Shown here: positions 8,903 through 19,800 of the stretch, piece by piece
Layout of the letters: each line of letters begins with the position of its first letter
Numbering within the stretch: position 1 is the first letter of the stretch
Source of the DNA: JAGLON01 sp041394985
GTDB lineage: Bacteria; Zixibacteria; MSB-5A5; GN15; JAAZOE01
Direction: 5' to 3'
DNA: 64,000 bases
NCBI GenBank assembly: GCA_041394985.1
Contig: JAWLBI010000001.1
Coordinates: 2,604,001-2,668,000 of the forward strand
The notes under the pieces: model-generated
Told to the model about the DNA's origin: nothing
Databases searched by the model: none
The model's input: only the letters and a program-made list of their open reading frames with translations
Translations under genes and position numbers: made by a program

Positions 8903-8931
8903 AAGGTACACTAAAGCGACGATTTTATCAA
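8903..8931 (-). promoter_or_regulatory. putative gatED promoter
   Basis: On the minus strand TTGATA (8926-8931) and TACCTT (8903-8908) are separated by 17 bp, about 50 bp before the gatE start. The -10 is imperfect. Confidence 0.4.
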
Positions 8932-9078
8932 GTTATTTCGCTCCGCGATAATCTTTTCATACGAATCTAAGACATTGACCGGTCGAATAATAGATGATAT
9001 TTTTACATGATTCGTGTAACATATGATGTGATAATCAGCTATGTTTAAACATTTTTTAATAAATAGTTATATTTTTTG

Positions 9079-9107
9079 TTGACATTAATTTGCGCATGTT
9101 CTACGAT
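9079..9107 (+). promoter_or_regulatory. putative strong sigma-70 promoter
   Basis: Consensus TTGACA, 17 bp, TACGAT, about 35 bp before the ATG of the small basic protein gene. Confidence 0.6.
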
Positions 9108-9142
9108 GCCTGTGTACCAAACATATTCAGGAGGTATTTTTA

Positions 9143-9313
9143 ATGGCCAAAGCGAAGAAGAAAACGGCTAAGAAGGCCGCGAAGAAAAAAGTCGTCAAGA
9201 AAGTAGCTTGCGCCGCTCTGACCAAGGATGGCAAACGCTGTAAACGCACCGTCGAACCTCCCGCGAAATATTGTCATCTGCACAAAGGCTACAAACCGAA
9301 AAAGAAAAAATAA
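9143..9313 (+). CDS. small lysine-rich protein with CCCH motif
   Basis: 56 residues. ATG 9143 follows CAGGAGG (9129-9135). The first half is almost all Lys and Ala, like histone-H1-like bacterial proteins; the second half carries C-x9-C-x10-C-x2-H (CAALTKDGKRC...YCHLH), a probable metal-binding motif, before a Lys-rich end. Own consensus promoter and terminator indicate a highly expressed single gene. A nucleic-acid-binding role is inferred from composition. The same CCCH spacing occurs at the N-terminus of the membrane protein at 50780-51439. Short but convincing, given promoter, ribosome site and terminator. Confidence 0.85.
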   Translation: MAKAKKKTAKKAAKKKVVKKVACAALTKDGKRCKRTVEPPAKYCHLHKGYKPKKKK

Positions 9314-9331
9314 TTCCTTCGGTTTGAAGTA

Positions 9332-9364
9332 AAAGGACCGGCGCGATATCCGGTCCTTTTTTTA
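9332..9364 (+). terminator. rho-independent terminator
   Basis: AAAGGACCGG...CCGGTCCTTTTTTT, 19 bp after the stop of the small basic gene. Confidence 0.85.
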
Positions 9365-9379
9365 TGCCTGTTTTTACCC

Positions 9380-9407
9380 TTGTGTATCAGGGATTTCCCA
9401 GTATATT
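9380..9407 (+). promoter_or_regulatory. putative promoter of the deiminase gene
   Basis: TTGTGT, 16 bp, TATATT, about 70 bp before ATG 9477. Confidence 0.5.
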
Positions 9408-9476
9408 ACACAAAACAAACAGTATGCGCGATCCGGTATATTGCCGTATACCGCAACAACCTCTCGGAGTCTCGCC

Positions 9477-11321
9477 ATGCACCTGCGACTGCGCCTTGTC
9501 ATCATAATTACACTGTTGTTAACTGCCGCCGTCCTAGCGGAAGAAATCGACCTCTTGCCCATTGAACTCACCCCGGATGAGATGGGTCGACTCGATGAAA
9601 TCGGCATCAATCATATCATCACCGACGCGCCGACCGGAGAGATCAGAAATCCTGCCGAATGGGAACCGTCTCAAGGTGTCATCATCCGCTGGCCGCTCGG
9701 TATCCCCGTTTCCCTCATTGCCGAGATGTCCGAGGATATCGTCGTCACGACAATCGTCGAAACGACCTATCAGCAAAACAGCGCTATCAGCTCATATACA
9801 TCCGGCGGCGTCAACATGAGCAATGTCAACTGGCTGTTTGCCGCGACGAACAGTATCTGGACTCGTGATTACGGCCCCTGGTTCATTATCGATGGAAATG
9901 ACTCGCTGGCTATCGTCGACCACATGTATAATCGACCGAGACCACTTGACGATCAGATTCCTTGGATATTAGGCGCCGACTGGGGACTCGAGGTTTACGG
10001 AATGGACCTTGAACATACCGGCGGTAACCATATGTCAGACGGTCTCGGCGTATCGATGTCGACGGAATTGGTGTACGAGGAGAATCCGTCATTGACCGAA
10101 TCCGAGGTCGATTCCATCATGCTGGCCTTTCTGGGAAATGACTATACCGTTCTCGACTACATAGAATCCGGTGGCATACACCACATCGATTGCTGGGCCA
10201 AATTCCTCAATCCGACAACGATACTGGTCAAAGACGTTCCGCCTTCCAGTTCCAGCTATGCCTTGTTGAATGCCCGCGCCAATTATCTGTCGCAGCAAAT
10301 CAGCTCTTGGGGCCGACCCTATTCTATCGTCCGAATTTATTGCCCGACAGGCACCGCATATACGAATTCGATTATTCTGAATAATAAGGTCTTCGTACCG
10401 ACATTCAGTGACAGTTATGACGATTCTGCCCTGCAGACCTACGCCAACGCTATGCCGGGGTATGAGATTCACGGTTTTGACGGCACATGGTATGACGATG
10501 ACGCCATTCATTGCCGGACGATGGGCGTGCCTGATCGAGACATGCTCGAGATCATGCATATTCCGCTTTTCACAACCGGAGACACTCTGAACAATTATGA
10601 AGTCGTTACTACGATCAAGGCCCGCTCCGGTCAACCGCTGATCGGCGACTCGCTGAAGATAATCTATCAGGACCGCACGGCCTTCTGGAAATCGGCACCC
10701 CTGACCGCTACCGGAAATCCGAATGAATATGTGGGCTATATCCCCGCCCAGCGGCCTCGAACGACGGTCAATTATTATATAAAGGCCGCCGATCAGTCGG
10801 GTCGTGTAGTGACCCACCCGTACATCGGACAGCCCTGGGCTCATTCATTTTATGTCAATCATGGTCCTACTATCACTTCTCCGGCCGATATGGAATGTGT
10901 AACAAGTCAGGAATTCACGTGGTGCCCGGCCTTCACGGATCCGGATGACGCCGAATTGACGATTTCATACGGAGATTTGCCGGCCTGGCTATCCGTCGCA
11001 GGTGACTCAGTAACCGGCACCGCCCCTGAACTGGCAGTAGTCGAGCAGTTTACCGTAACCGTTTCGGATCCATATAGCTCGACAGAACAACTCGTTACGC
11101 TGACGGTAACGCAGGGCTTTTTGTGCGGCGATGCCAACGGTGATCTCAGTGTCAATGTCGCGGATGCCGTTTATATAATTAACTATATCTTCAAGAGCGG
11201 TCCGCCTCCCGACCCGATCGAAGCCGCCGATGTCAATGGCGACGGCAGCACAAACGTCGGCGATGCCGTCTATCTGATAAATTACATTTTCAACAGCGGC
11301 CCCTCGCCTGCCTGCCTATAG
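9477..11321 (+). CDS. secreted peptidylarginine deiminase (PPAD-like) with dockerin tail
   Basis: 614 residues from ATG 9477; an in-frame ATG at 9441 would spoil the signal peptide (about 1-21). The agmatine-deiminase/PAD fold shows all expected catalytic residues: D131 in WTRDYGPW, H236 and D238 in HHIDCWAKF, N297 in AYTNSI, and C346 in AIHCRTMG. These correspond closely in order and spacing to Porphyromonas PPAD (D130, H236, D238, N297, C351). An IgSF-like domain follows (about 366-465), as in PPAD, then an Ig-like putative module (about 470-548) and a dockerin pair ending SPACL. Expected reaction: hydrolysis of protein or peptide arginine to citrulline plus ammonia outside the cell. Free agmatine as substrate is less likely because of the secretion signal and the IgSF domain. 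Confidence 0.88.
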   Translation: MHLRLRLVIIITLLLTAAVLAEEIDLLPIELTPDEMGRLDEIGINHIITDAPTGEIRNPAEWEPSQGVIIRWPLGIPVSLIAEMSEDIVVTTIVETTYQQNSAISSYTSGGVNMSNVNWLFAATNSIWTRDYGPWFIIDGNDSLAIVDHMYNRPRPLDDQIPWILGADWGLEVYGMDLEHTGGNHMSDGLGVSMSTELVYEENPSLTESEVDSIMLAFLGNDYTVLDYIESGGIHHIDCWAKFLNPTTILVKDVPPSSSSYALLNARANYLSQQISSWGRPYSIVRIYCPTGTAYTNSIILNNKVFVPTFSDSYDDSALQTYANAMPGYEIHGFDGTWYDDDAIHCRTMGVPDRDMLEIMHIPLFTTGDTLNNYEVVTTIKARSGQPLIGDSLKIIYQDRTAFWKSAPLTATGNPNEYVGYIPAQRPRTTVNYYIKAADQSGRVVTHPYIGQPWAHSFYVNHGPTITSPADMECVTSQEFTWCPAFTDPDDAELTISYGDLPAWLSVAGDSVTGTAPELAVVEQFTVTVSDPYSSTEQLVTLTVTQGFLCGDANGDLSVNVADAVYIINYIFKSGPPPDPIEAADVNGDGSTNVGDAVYLINYIFNSGPSPACL

Positions 11322-11345
11322 GCTGATTACAGCAAAAAAGTAATG

Positions 11346-11378
11346 AAAACTCCCGATCAAAAATCGGGAGTTTTTTTT
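11346..11378 (+). terminator. rho-independent terminator
   Basis: AAAACTCCCGA...TCGGGAGTTTTTTTT after the deiminase gene. Confidence 0.88.
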
Positions 11379-11477
11379 ATTTTTAAAGACAACCGTTTGG
11401 CCGATCAGCTCATCTCACCTATGAAAATGTGAACATTGCTCAGGCAGGGCGAACCCTGATGCGAGAGGAGGCTGTGG

Positions 11478-13946
11478 ATGCGGGCAGGAAGCTCTATCCT
11501 TTCGGTATTCGCTCTGTCAACCCTTCTGTTATTCTGTACCCTGGCATTTGCTGAGACGATCGAGAACAATCGAGTCATTCCCGAGGTCAAAGCGCTTCGA
11601 GTCAATCCTCATGCACCGAAAATCGACGGTCTGCTTGATGATCCTATCTGGAATAAGCCGGAACTCGATATAATTCGAGACTTCACGCAGCGTGTTCCCG
11701 ATGAGGGCAAGGCGCCGTCCGAATCCACGCATGTGGCCATCGTCTACGACGATAACGCCATTTACTTTGCCGTCTGGATGTATGATTCTGAACCGGATAA
11801 AATTCAAAGGCAGCTCGTCCGACGGGATCGCTATGGCGAGGCCGACCGTGTTGCGATTCGCCTCGACCCGTTTCATGATCATCAAACCGGTTTCGGATTC
11901 GAGATTAATTGCTCCGGCGTTATGATCGACTATACGATATTTAACGATGATCATATGGATGAAGACTGGGACGCCGTCTGGGAAAGCGGTGTAAAAATAC
12001 AGCCGTGGGGCTGGACGTGCGAAGTAAAAATCCCATACCATTGCCTTCGATTCCCCGAGCTAAATGAACACACCTGGGGATTCGATGTCGTTCGATGGAT
12101 TAATCGCAGAAATGAGAGCGATCGCTGGGCCTTTACACCAACTAAAGATGCCGGTTTCGCCTCGAATTTCGGCCATCTCACCGGAATCACGGGAATTAAG
12201 CCGGCCAGACGCCTGGAAATCATGCCGTATGCCGTTTCGAGCTTGGAAAGTGGGCCAAAATCCATCGGCAATTCGGATGGCAAAGATTACTTCAACAACA
12301 CCGGCGTTGATATTAAATACGGCGTTACATCGAACCTGACTCTTGATGTAACCGTCAATCCCGATTTTGGCCAGGTGGAACTCGACAGCCCGGTGCTCAA
12401 TCTGTCCGCCTTCGAGACTTATTATTCAGAGAAGCGGCCGTTCTTTGTCGAGGGCTCCAGTTTGTTCAACACGGTCTACGATCTGTTTTACTCACGCCGA
12501 ATCGGCCGCCAGCCGCAGGGTGGTGTCGACGATTCAACCTATAATTATTCCATCGACCGACCAAATGCAACGTCGATTATATCGGCTGCCAAACTCACCG
12601 GCAAACTTGCCAATGGAACGTCAATTGCCTTTTTAAATGCCGTAACCGCCAATGAAAAGCAGGAATACAACCGGAATATTCTCAATCCCGATGGTGAAGT
12701 CATCGGCACGGAAAACGCATTTCAGACTATTGAACCGAAAGCCAATTATTCCGTCGTCCGCGTTAAGCAGGATATTCTCAAGAATTCCTCGATCGGCATT
12801 ATGCTGACCAACGCGACGCAGGATACTTATCATCCGTCGACGACCGGCGGGTTTGACTGGCGCCTTCAGACAAATGACAACAACTGGGTCTTTACCGGGC
12901 AGTCGGTATTCAATCGCAACGACGCGGATAATACCGGATTTGCAACCTACTGCGAAATTCTCAAAAACGGAGGCGAACACTGGCGCGGTGAAATCTATGG
13001 GGGCGTTAAAGATCGCTATTATGATTTGAATCGCATGGGATTCAGCGGCCGCAACAGTTATCGCAATTTCGGTTATTGGATACAGTACAAAACGACTCAA
13101 AACTGGTGGATTGTCCGCCGTTCGTGGAGCAATTTCAACGGTTACTTCGGATGGAATTACGATGGCTACAACATATCCAAAGGCGGCAATTACAATTTCC
13201 AGATCGAGTTCATGAATTACTGGTCATGGAGCGGCGGCATTGAAATGCAGGCCGATGAATATGACGACTATGAAACTCGGGGCAATGGCATCTGGGAATG
13301 GCCGCAAAAGCCGACCTTCAGTTTCTGGACCGATGTGACGACCGATTCGCGAAAAAACATCTACTTCAGCTGGAATCCGGGAGCAGGTCAGGATCGCGAA
13401 GGCGACTGGTGGGCCAGTTATATAGGTGCGGTCATTCGTCCCGCAAGCAATATTGAGGTTCACATCGGTTCGAACTACCACCGTACATTTAACGCCACGC
13501 GTTGGGTTACCAATGATGGTACACGATCGGTTTTCGGCACGCTGGACAAAGACCAAATTACTCCGGAAATCTCTTGTAATATCCTCTTCAATCGCAATCT
13601 GTCGCTGCAGGTATCCGCCGAAACACTGATCGCCGGTCTTCATTATCGCGATTTCAGAGAATATAAAGGCGGCAAGGAGTATATCCCGCTTGATCCGGTT
13701 GCCGACGCCGAGACTTTGAATGATTTGGCAGGCCTGAGTCGAAACGTTTCAAGTATTAATTCAACATTCCTGTTACGCTGGGAGTTTATCCCCGGGAGTA
13801 CGCTGTACCTCGTCTGGACACGAGAGCGCTATGAATCGGATAAAACTCAGGATAATCTTGACGTTAACCGAGATATCAAGCGCCTGTTCTCCGGCGGAGC
13901 GGATAACGTTTTTCTCGTAAAAGCATCCTATTGGTGGAACATCTAA
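11478..13946 (+). CDS. DUF5916 protein with N-terminal CBM9-like domain
   Basis: 822 residues; ATG 11478 with AGAGGAG at 11464-11470. Signal peptide about 1-25. A CBM9/DOMON-like sandwich (about 35-220) has the usual KIDGLLDDPIW entry and AIYFAVWMYD. The rest is the DUF5916 region, predicted as an outer-membrane barrel, including SYYSEKRPFFVEG-type sequence (AFETYYSEKRPFFVEGSSLF) and ending NVFLVKASYWWNI. Such proteins are common in Bacteroidota and relatives; substrate and activity are unknown. It has its own downstream terminator and is not obviously co-transcribed with its neighbours. Confidence 0.82.
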   Translation: MRAGSSILSVFALSTLLLFCTLAFAETIENNRVIPEVKALRVNPHAPKIDGLLDDPIWNKPELDIIRDFTQRVPDEGKAPSESTHVAIVYDDNAIYFAVWMYDSEPDKIQRQLVRRDRYGEADRVAIRLDPFHDHQTGFGFEINCSGVMIDYTIFNDDHMDEDWDAVWESGVKIQPWGWTCEVKIPYHCLRFPELNEHTWGFDVVRWINRRNESDRWAFTPTKDAGFASNFGHLTGITGIKPARRLEIMPYAVSSLESGPKSIGNSDGKDYFNNTGVDIKYGVTSNLTLDVTVNPDFGQVELDSPVLNLSAFETYYSEKRPFFVEGSSLFNTVYDLFYSRRIGRQPQGGVDDSTYNYSIDRPNATSIISAAKLTGKLANGTSIAFLNAVTANEKQEYNRNILNPDGEVIGTENAFQTIEPKANYSVVRVKQDILKNSSIGIMLTNATQDTYHPSTTGGFDWRLQTNDNNWVFTGQSVFNRNDADNTGFATYCEILKNGGEHWRGEIYGGVKDRYYDLNRMGFSGRNSYRNFGYWIQYKTTQNWWIVRRSWSNFNGYFGWNYDGYNISKGGNYNFQIEFMNYWSWSGGIEMQADEYDDYETRGNGIWEWPQKPTFSFWTDVTTDSRKNIYFSWNPGAGQDREGDWWASYIGAVIRPASNIEVHIGSNYHRTFNATRWVTNDGTRSVFGTLDKDQITPEISCNILFNRNLSLQVSAETLIAGLHYRDFREYKGGKEYIPLDPVADAETLNDLAGLSRNVSSINSTFLLRWEFIPGSTLYLVWTRERYESDKTQDNLDVNRDIKRLFSGGADNVFLVKASYWWNI

Positions 13947-13973
13947 AACCACCCAACTGCTTCTTCCTCATGC

Positions 13974-14011
13974 GGGCCCCCGATTTCAACTATCGAGGGC
14001 CTGTTTTTTTA
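13974..14011 (+). terminator. rho-independent terminator
   Basis: GGGCCCCCGAT pairs with ATCGAGGGCCT (one mismatch), followed by a T-run. Confidence 0.75.
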
Positions 14012-14090
14012 TTTCGCCTCTTAACCTGTACTGCCTAATAACCGATAAGTAGAATACTGCTCGAATTGTGAACACAGGGGATTTATATAC

Positions 14091-15356
14091 ATGTTGATTT
14101 CAAAGCTGTCGAAACTCACATCGTTTATGATATACGGTGGGACATTTCTGCTGTCTGTTTTGTCCTTTTTCACGACCTATTACGGCCTGACGATATTACT
14201 CGATAAACCGCTTGCCCTCATGGGTTCGCTCGGCCTGCAAATCGCAATGCTCGGTATCGCATGGAATCTCATGAAAATCCGGGAAAACCGTGCTTCGTAT
14301 GTGATCGTTTTCATGCTCACCGCGCTGTTCTCGATGTTTTTCTCCTATGCCAACTTCGACTCTTCGCTCAAGGCCAACACGCGCGCGACCGAGGCGCGCC
14401 GCGAGTATGCCGAAGCCGCTCGCCCGGTGCTTAACCAACTCGCACAAATGACGCGCGAAGGGGCCGTCAGAGGCGAATATCAGGTCAGCCGCATAGCGAA
14501 ACTAATCGAATTGGAAGAAGACAAAGGCTGGGCCACGGTCGTTGATGAAGGAAGCCGCGACGAATTCGTCCAGTCGGTCATCGACGGTGCGCGCCTCATG
14601 GTCGACTCGTGGAAAACCCGTCAGGGCGCAGACTATCGTCAGGGAAAAGGCCGCGGCATTATTGCCGATTATCTGCACAGCCGCCGGTCGCAGGCCGAAG
14701 GTCTCCTGACTGACTTAATTGAGTATCAAAAACTCGTCGACTCAATTTCTCTCGCCTATTCCAGCGAACAACCGGTCGAAAAACAATATGGCCTGGTTAA
14801 TCGCGCCTTCGTCGAATTCCCAACCAGCGCCTACACGGCATTGACCGCTGATACCAAGATAATCCCCTCGCCCCCGCCGCAAATCGAATTTATCGAAAAA
14901 CCGCTCAATCGCCAGCAGGCGTTCATGCTCGTCATTCAGGACTTGCTCACATTCGACTACCTGGCGTTTTTCTCACTACTCCTTGCGGTCTCGATTGATC
15001 TTATCGTCATTCTTATGGCCCTGGCCGGCAGCTATGCCCTCGATGATGACGAACACGTCTTCAATCGCGTGCGCACCGATGCCAATCGCCGCGTTAAAAA
15101 TATCGCCGAGGATGACCATGATGAGTTCATCAAGGCATTAAAAGACAATATCCGCCAGTTCGAGGAAGCCAGCGAATACGGCCTGCAATTGCAGAAAGTC
15201 CTTGAAGAATACAAAACGAAAAAGAAGAATTTCAAGATTACCCTCAAGGGTGAAACGGAAACGACTAATCCTCGCAACACGGTCTCTGTCGTGTCCGCAC
15301 GACACGAATCAAAAAACAGTGAAGCGAATCAGGGACCCAAGAAAATCGTCATCTGA
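14091..15356 (+). CDS. integral membrane protein of unknown function
   Basis: 421 residues. About three hydrophobic helices in the first 90 residues, a long charged helical segment (about 95-280), one or two further membrane helices (about 281-320), and a basic cytoplasmic-looking tail. The central part (NTRATEAREYAEAARPVLN-like helix) could be a coiled coil. No family recognised. It has a terminator directly after it and no obvious operon partner. Confidence 0.75.
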   Translation: MLISKLSKLTSFMIYGGTFLLSVLSFFTTYYGLTILLDKPLALMGSLGLQIAMLGIAWNLMKIRENRASYVIVFMLTALFSMFFSYANFDSSLKANTRATEARREYAEAARPVLNQLAQMTREGAVRGEYQVSRIAKLIELEEDKGWATVVDEGSRDEFVQSVIDGARLMVDSWKTRQGADYRQGKGRGIIADYLHSRRSQAEGLLTDLIEYQKLVDSISLAYSSEQPVEKQYGLVNRAFVEFPTSAYTALTADTKIIPSPPPQIEFIEKPLNRQQAFMLVIQDLLTFDYLAFFSLLLAVSIDLIVILMALAGSYALDDDEHVFNRVRTDANRRVKNIAEDDHDEFIKALKDNIRQFEEASEYGLQLQKVLEEYKTKKKNFKITLKGETETTNPRNTVSVVSARHESKNSEANQGPKKIVI

Positions 15357-15368
15357 GTATTCCAAAAG

Positions 15369-15401
15369 AAAAAGCCCCGAGATTTCGGGGCTTTTTTTAT
15401 T
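15369..15401 (+). terminator. rho-independent terminator
   Basis: AAAAAGCCCCGAGATTTCGGGGCTTTTTTT; placed between the membrane-protein gene and the convergent DUF4097 gene. The A-run on the left could also serve the minus strand. Confidence 0.85.
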
Positions 15402-15468
15402 TGTACCAGACCCGCCAAGGCGAGCAATCATCTATAGTATCCGGCAGATGTCCACATCTGCCGCCAGA

Positions 15469-16416
15469 TTACATCTTATTGATTCGGATATTACCGCCCG
15501 AGGTTCGCATATAGATTTCCGGGCCGCCTTTTCCGATTGATGTCCGCAGTGATGATTTGCGCTTGGTCTGTCGATTCGAATCATCGAAGTCGCTACTGAC
15601 GCGCCCCGAACTGGTATGGGCATCGATATCGACGTCAATATTGTCGGCCAGCTCAAGAGTCACCGAACCGCCTGAGGTCTTCAGCACGCAATCATTGGCG
15701 GGCTGTTTCGTGATACTGGCGCGGATTGAACCGCCTGACGTCGTAGCATCGATACTTCCCATAACTTCATCGACCTTAATACTTCCACCTGATGTATGAG
15801 CATCGACTGTACCCTGGACGCGTCCGATATCGATACTTCCGCCTGAGGTACGGATATCGGCATTTCCGTTACACGATAAAATCGTAATACTGCCGCCGGA
15901 TGTACGCCCCTTGATTGGTCCATCGATGTCTTCGAAGTGAAGTGATCCGCCTGAAGTCTTAACGTCGACCTCACCGATTACGTCACCGACCCCGATACTG
16001 CCGCCGCTCGTTTCGAGAAAGATATCGTATTTTTCCGGTACCCGAACCTGGAACTTAACCTGTAAATTCCTGCGATTACCGAAATTGAACCAGCCCCTGT
16101 TATTTCCGTCATATTCGGCGTAGACGTTGACATTGTCGCCGCTTTGCTCGAATTCAATGGAAAAATCCTCGAACATATCCTCGGCCCGAGACTCCTTGGT
16201 GGTCCTGGAATCGAGGATAACATCGACGGTCACTTGATTACCGCTGCCGGTCAGGACTTCAATCGAACCTATTTCCGTGTTAACCAGTAATTCACCGCCC
16301 GGTTGGACCGTAAATTCCTTGTGAATTTCCTTCTTTACCGTCGCCGACGCCGCCGAAACCATCAGCAACAGCGCTAAAATCAATAAAAAAGCCCCAGATC
16401 GAGTTCGCCTTGTCAT
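15469..16416 (-). CDS. exported DUF4097 family beta-helix protein
   Basis: 315 residues; ATG 16416 with GAGGAGG upstream on the minus strand. Signal peptide about 1-25. After an N-terminal region, the protein consists of about ten repeats of roughly 17-20 residues with TSGGSI or close variants (TSGGSL, TSGGSV, TSSGRV, TSGGNI), the turn signature of DUF4097 right-handed beta-helices. The family is predicted extracytoplasmic and adhesin-like, but the biochemical role is unknown. A hairpin (15442-15463, CGGCAGATGT/ACATCTGCCG) follows the stop without a clear T-run. Confidence 0.85.
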   Translation of the reverse strand: MTRRTRSGAFLLILALLLMVSAASATVKKEIHKEFTVQPGGELLVNTEIGSIEVLTGSGNQVTVDVILDSRTTKESRAEDMFEDFSIEFEQSGDNVNVYAEYDGNNRGWFNFGNRRNLQVKFQVRVPEKYDIFLETSGGSIGVGDVIGEVDVKTSGGSLHFEDIDGPIKGRTSGGSITILSCNGNADIRTSGGSIDIGRVQGTVDAHTSGGSIKVDEVMGSIDATTSGGSIRASITKQPANDCVLKTSGGSVTLELADNIDVDIDAHTSSGRVSSDFDDSNRQTKRKSSLRTSIGKGGPEIYMRTSGGNIRINKM

Positions 16417-16838
16417 TAAAGCCTCCTCTATTTCCGCATCCTATGATTCTCTATTTATTAGACGGGATATGGGCCAAAAAGGTTCGCGCCGAGATAGCAC
16501 TTATTCCCATTTCCGGTCGCCAGATCCGATTATGGGCACGATACGGGATTATTTTTATCTTGCTAACGCAAGTACTTGTTATGTATATAAAATAACTTGT
16601 CAAAAACGAGATTTGCACTATATTAAATGTTGTAATACGGCTGCCTCAACATGTACTTTTTTACATGCCGCTACACCGCCCTTATAAGGCATTCGTTATC
16701 TCGGCCGCCAAGATTCGATCCGAGCGAAAATTGGCAAATTCCTCGCAAGTGCCGATATAACGAGGGACAACAGGAGCGAAACATATCGTGGCGATTCCCC
16801 CATCGAAAATTCTGCGCACGATAGTAGGGAGTTATTTC
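16417..16838. other. intergenic region between divergent genes
   Basis: About 420 bp between the DUF4097 and C10 protease genes. It contains the promoter at 16597-16624 and a second candidate ribosome site (AGGAG) before a GTG at 16788. No RNA gene was recognised. A long 5' leader (about 200 nt) of the protease mRNA follows from the promoter position. Confidence 0.5.
16597..16624 (+). promoter_or_regulatory. putative promoter of the C10 protease gene
   Basis: TTGTCA, 16 bp, TATATT. Confidence 0.55.
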
Positions 16839-19800
16839 ATGAAAGCAGTTAACGCTTTATCAGGCCACATTGCATTGCGCATGCTGATGCTTGTTGGCCT
16901 CGTTTTCTCACTCATTTTCATTGCGTCAACCCCTCTCCGAGCCGAACTGGCATCCGACCAGGAAATGCAGCAGGTCGCTGAAAACTGGCTGACCTACATC
17001 GTTGCCGAAACCGGTGGCTGGGCCGGCGAACTTCGCCCGGAAATCTCATATACCGAAGATCTTCTGGTCAACGATACTCTCCTTGGCAGATATTACATAA
17101 TCTCATCAGGCGGATACATCCTTGTTCCGGCCCTTCGAGAACTTCCCCCGATCAAGGCATATACCGATGAATCGAACATCGAGGATATTTATGCCACTGA
17201 CGGTTTCATGGCTATGCTGCGGGAAGTCCTGAAGGCTCGTATGGATGTGTACATTGAAACGTTCGGCAGTCTTGAGGCATCTCAGCCTGCCGGTTCCCCG
17301 CTCTACGGAATTGAAAACTCAGAGGCCTGGGACAGATTCGCAGTCTCGGCGAAACAGTTCGCCGATTCCTATGTAAAGACTCTCAATACGACCCTGGACG
17401 GCCTCGGCCCACTAACAACGACTTCCTGGCACCAGGGATCTCCATACAATACTCTCTGCCCCATGGGTGATGGCGGACGCTGTGTGGTCGGTTGTGTCGC
17501 GACGGCGGCTGCCCAGATCATTTATTATCACCAATGGCCGCCTGCGGGTGAAGGAAGTCACACATACCACTGGAATGGCGATAACTCCTGTGACGGCTCA
17601 ACTTCCGGAGCCAACCTTTCCGCAGACTTTTCAGACGAATACACCTACGACAACTCCAATGCCAGTGTCGCGGAAATCAGTTACGAAATGGGTGTGGCCT
17701 TTGACATGGACTACGGTTACTGCGGTTCCGGCGCCTATACATTGAATGGTTCCTGGGTGTTACCTCAATATTTTCGGTATGACAATTCCGCACAATCCAT
17801 CTATCGCAGCAGCTACACTGCGCAAAACTGGTTCAATGTTATAGTCGATCAAATCAACCAGTATCACCCGACACTGTATCGAATCAGTGGTCATGCTATC
17901 GTGTGTGACGGATGGCGCATCAGCGGAACGACCAATCAGGTTCACATGAACTATGGTTGGGGCGGCAGCCAGAACGCCTGGTATGCGGTCGATAACCTGC
18001 ATTGCGACTGGAGCGGCTGTGACCCGATGGTCGAGGGTATGGTCATTAACATTATTCCGCTCAGCGGTTCACCTTGGCTCGGCACAAACGATTTTGACGA
18101 TGGTACGGGCGGTGACGGCGACGGTATTCTCGAAGGCGGCGAAACGATTGAATTAGTCGTCATGATTAACAACTATGGCGGCGGCGATGTCACCGACGTC
18201 ACTGCGACGCTCACCATCGACGATGCCAACCTGACGATCGTCGACGGTTCGGCATCATTCGGTAATATCCCCGGCCGAGACTCCGCCAGCAATGCATCGA
18301 ATCCGTTCATCTTCACGATTCCGGCTGAATATATCCCACGCGTCGACTCTTTCATGATAGAGTTGAGCTGGAACAGCGGCGCCGAGGTCGATACGATGGT
18401 TATCGAACAGGCAGTCGGCGGTTCGACGATTCTCCTCGTTGATGACGATGACCTGGGCGGCGTCGAACAGTACTACGTCCAGACGCTCTCGCACTTCCGC
18501 TCGCCATATGATATCTGGACACAATCTTATTACGTCCCGCCCGATTCCGCATACCTTAGTCGCTATGATATGGTCATCTGGTTTACCGGCGACCTGCATT
18601 ATGCACCGATTAATGCGGCCGAAATTACCTCGATCAAGGGGTATCTCAATCAGGGCGGCAGTCTTGTCCTGACCGGTCAGGGCATTGCGGAGTTCCTGAA
18701 CTTATACGACCAGACTTTTTTGAATACCTATCTGAAAACTCAGTATACATCGACCGGATATGTCCCGCTCCTCACGTCAGTATCGGGATGCGAAATAATG
18801 GATCTCGGTGATACGGTCGTCATTTATGGTACCGGCGGCGCCGGAAACCAAACGGATCCCGATCACATCGAACCGATTAACGGCAGTATTACTGAATTGT
18901 ACTACTTCGGCACAACGCAGAGCGGTGCGGTTTCCTACAATGGCGCGGATTATAAACTGGCCTTCTTCGGATTCGGCCTCGAAGCCCTCCGTTCGACGGA
19001 CGAGCGCTTCATTACGCAGGATACGATGATGAGCTATCTGTTCGACTATTTCAACTATACCGCCCCGGAAACGGCCCCGATCGTCGTCGACCCATCCATC
19101 GGCCCCGGCGATAAAATGCATCTGACCGATCACACTCCTGAAATCTCATGGGTATACACCGATAAAAACGGCTATACGCAATCGATGTATCAGGTACAGG
19201 TCAGCAGCAACACCGACTGGAGCACTATTGAAATGTGGGACACCGATGCGGTCTCCGGATCGGAATCCTCGGTTACCTATGCCGGACTCCCGCTCGTCGA
19301 CGGCAGCCATTATTATGTGCGCATCCGCGTCTTCAACGGATCGTTCTGGTCGAGTTGGTCATACACGGACATGATCCTCAATGCGCTTCCCGCTCAACCG
19401 ACTCCGGCCTCGCCTGCGGAAATGGCATCAGTCATCAGCACCATGCCGACGCTCACCGTCAACTCGGTTGTTGATCCCGAAGGTGATGATGTTACATACG
19501 GTTTCGAGGTGTACTCCGATGCCGGCCTGACATCGCTGGTAACATCGGTATCCGCTGTTCCGAGTCAGGCCGGTACAACGGGATGGCAGGTTGATGCCGC
19601 ACTGAGCGAGGATCAGGTGTATTATTGGCGCACGCGAGCCGATGATGAATATGAAGTCGGCGACTGGACAGGCGCTGCATCATTCTGGGTTAATGCGGAT
19701 AATCAACTCCCGGCCGCATTCGGACTGGTGAGTCCTGCCAATGCATCGACTCTCGATGAATTGGCCGTCACCTTCGTCTGGAACTCGACCACCGATGCCG

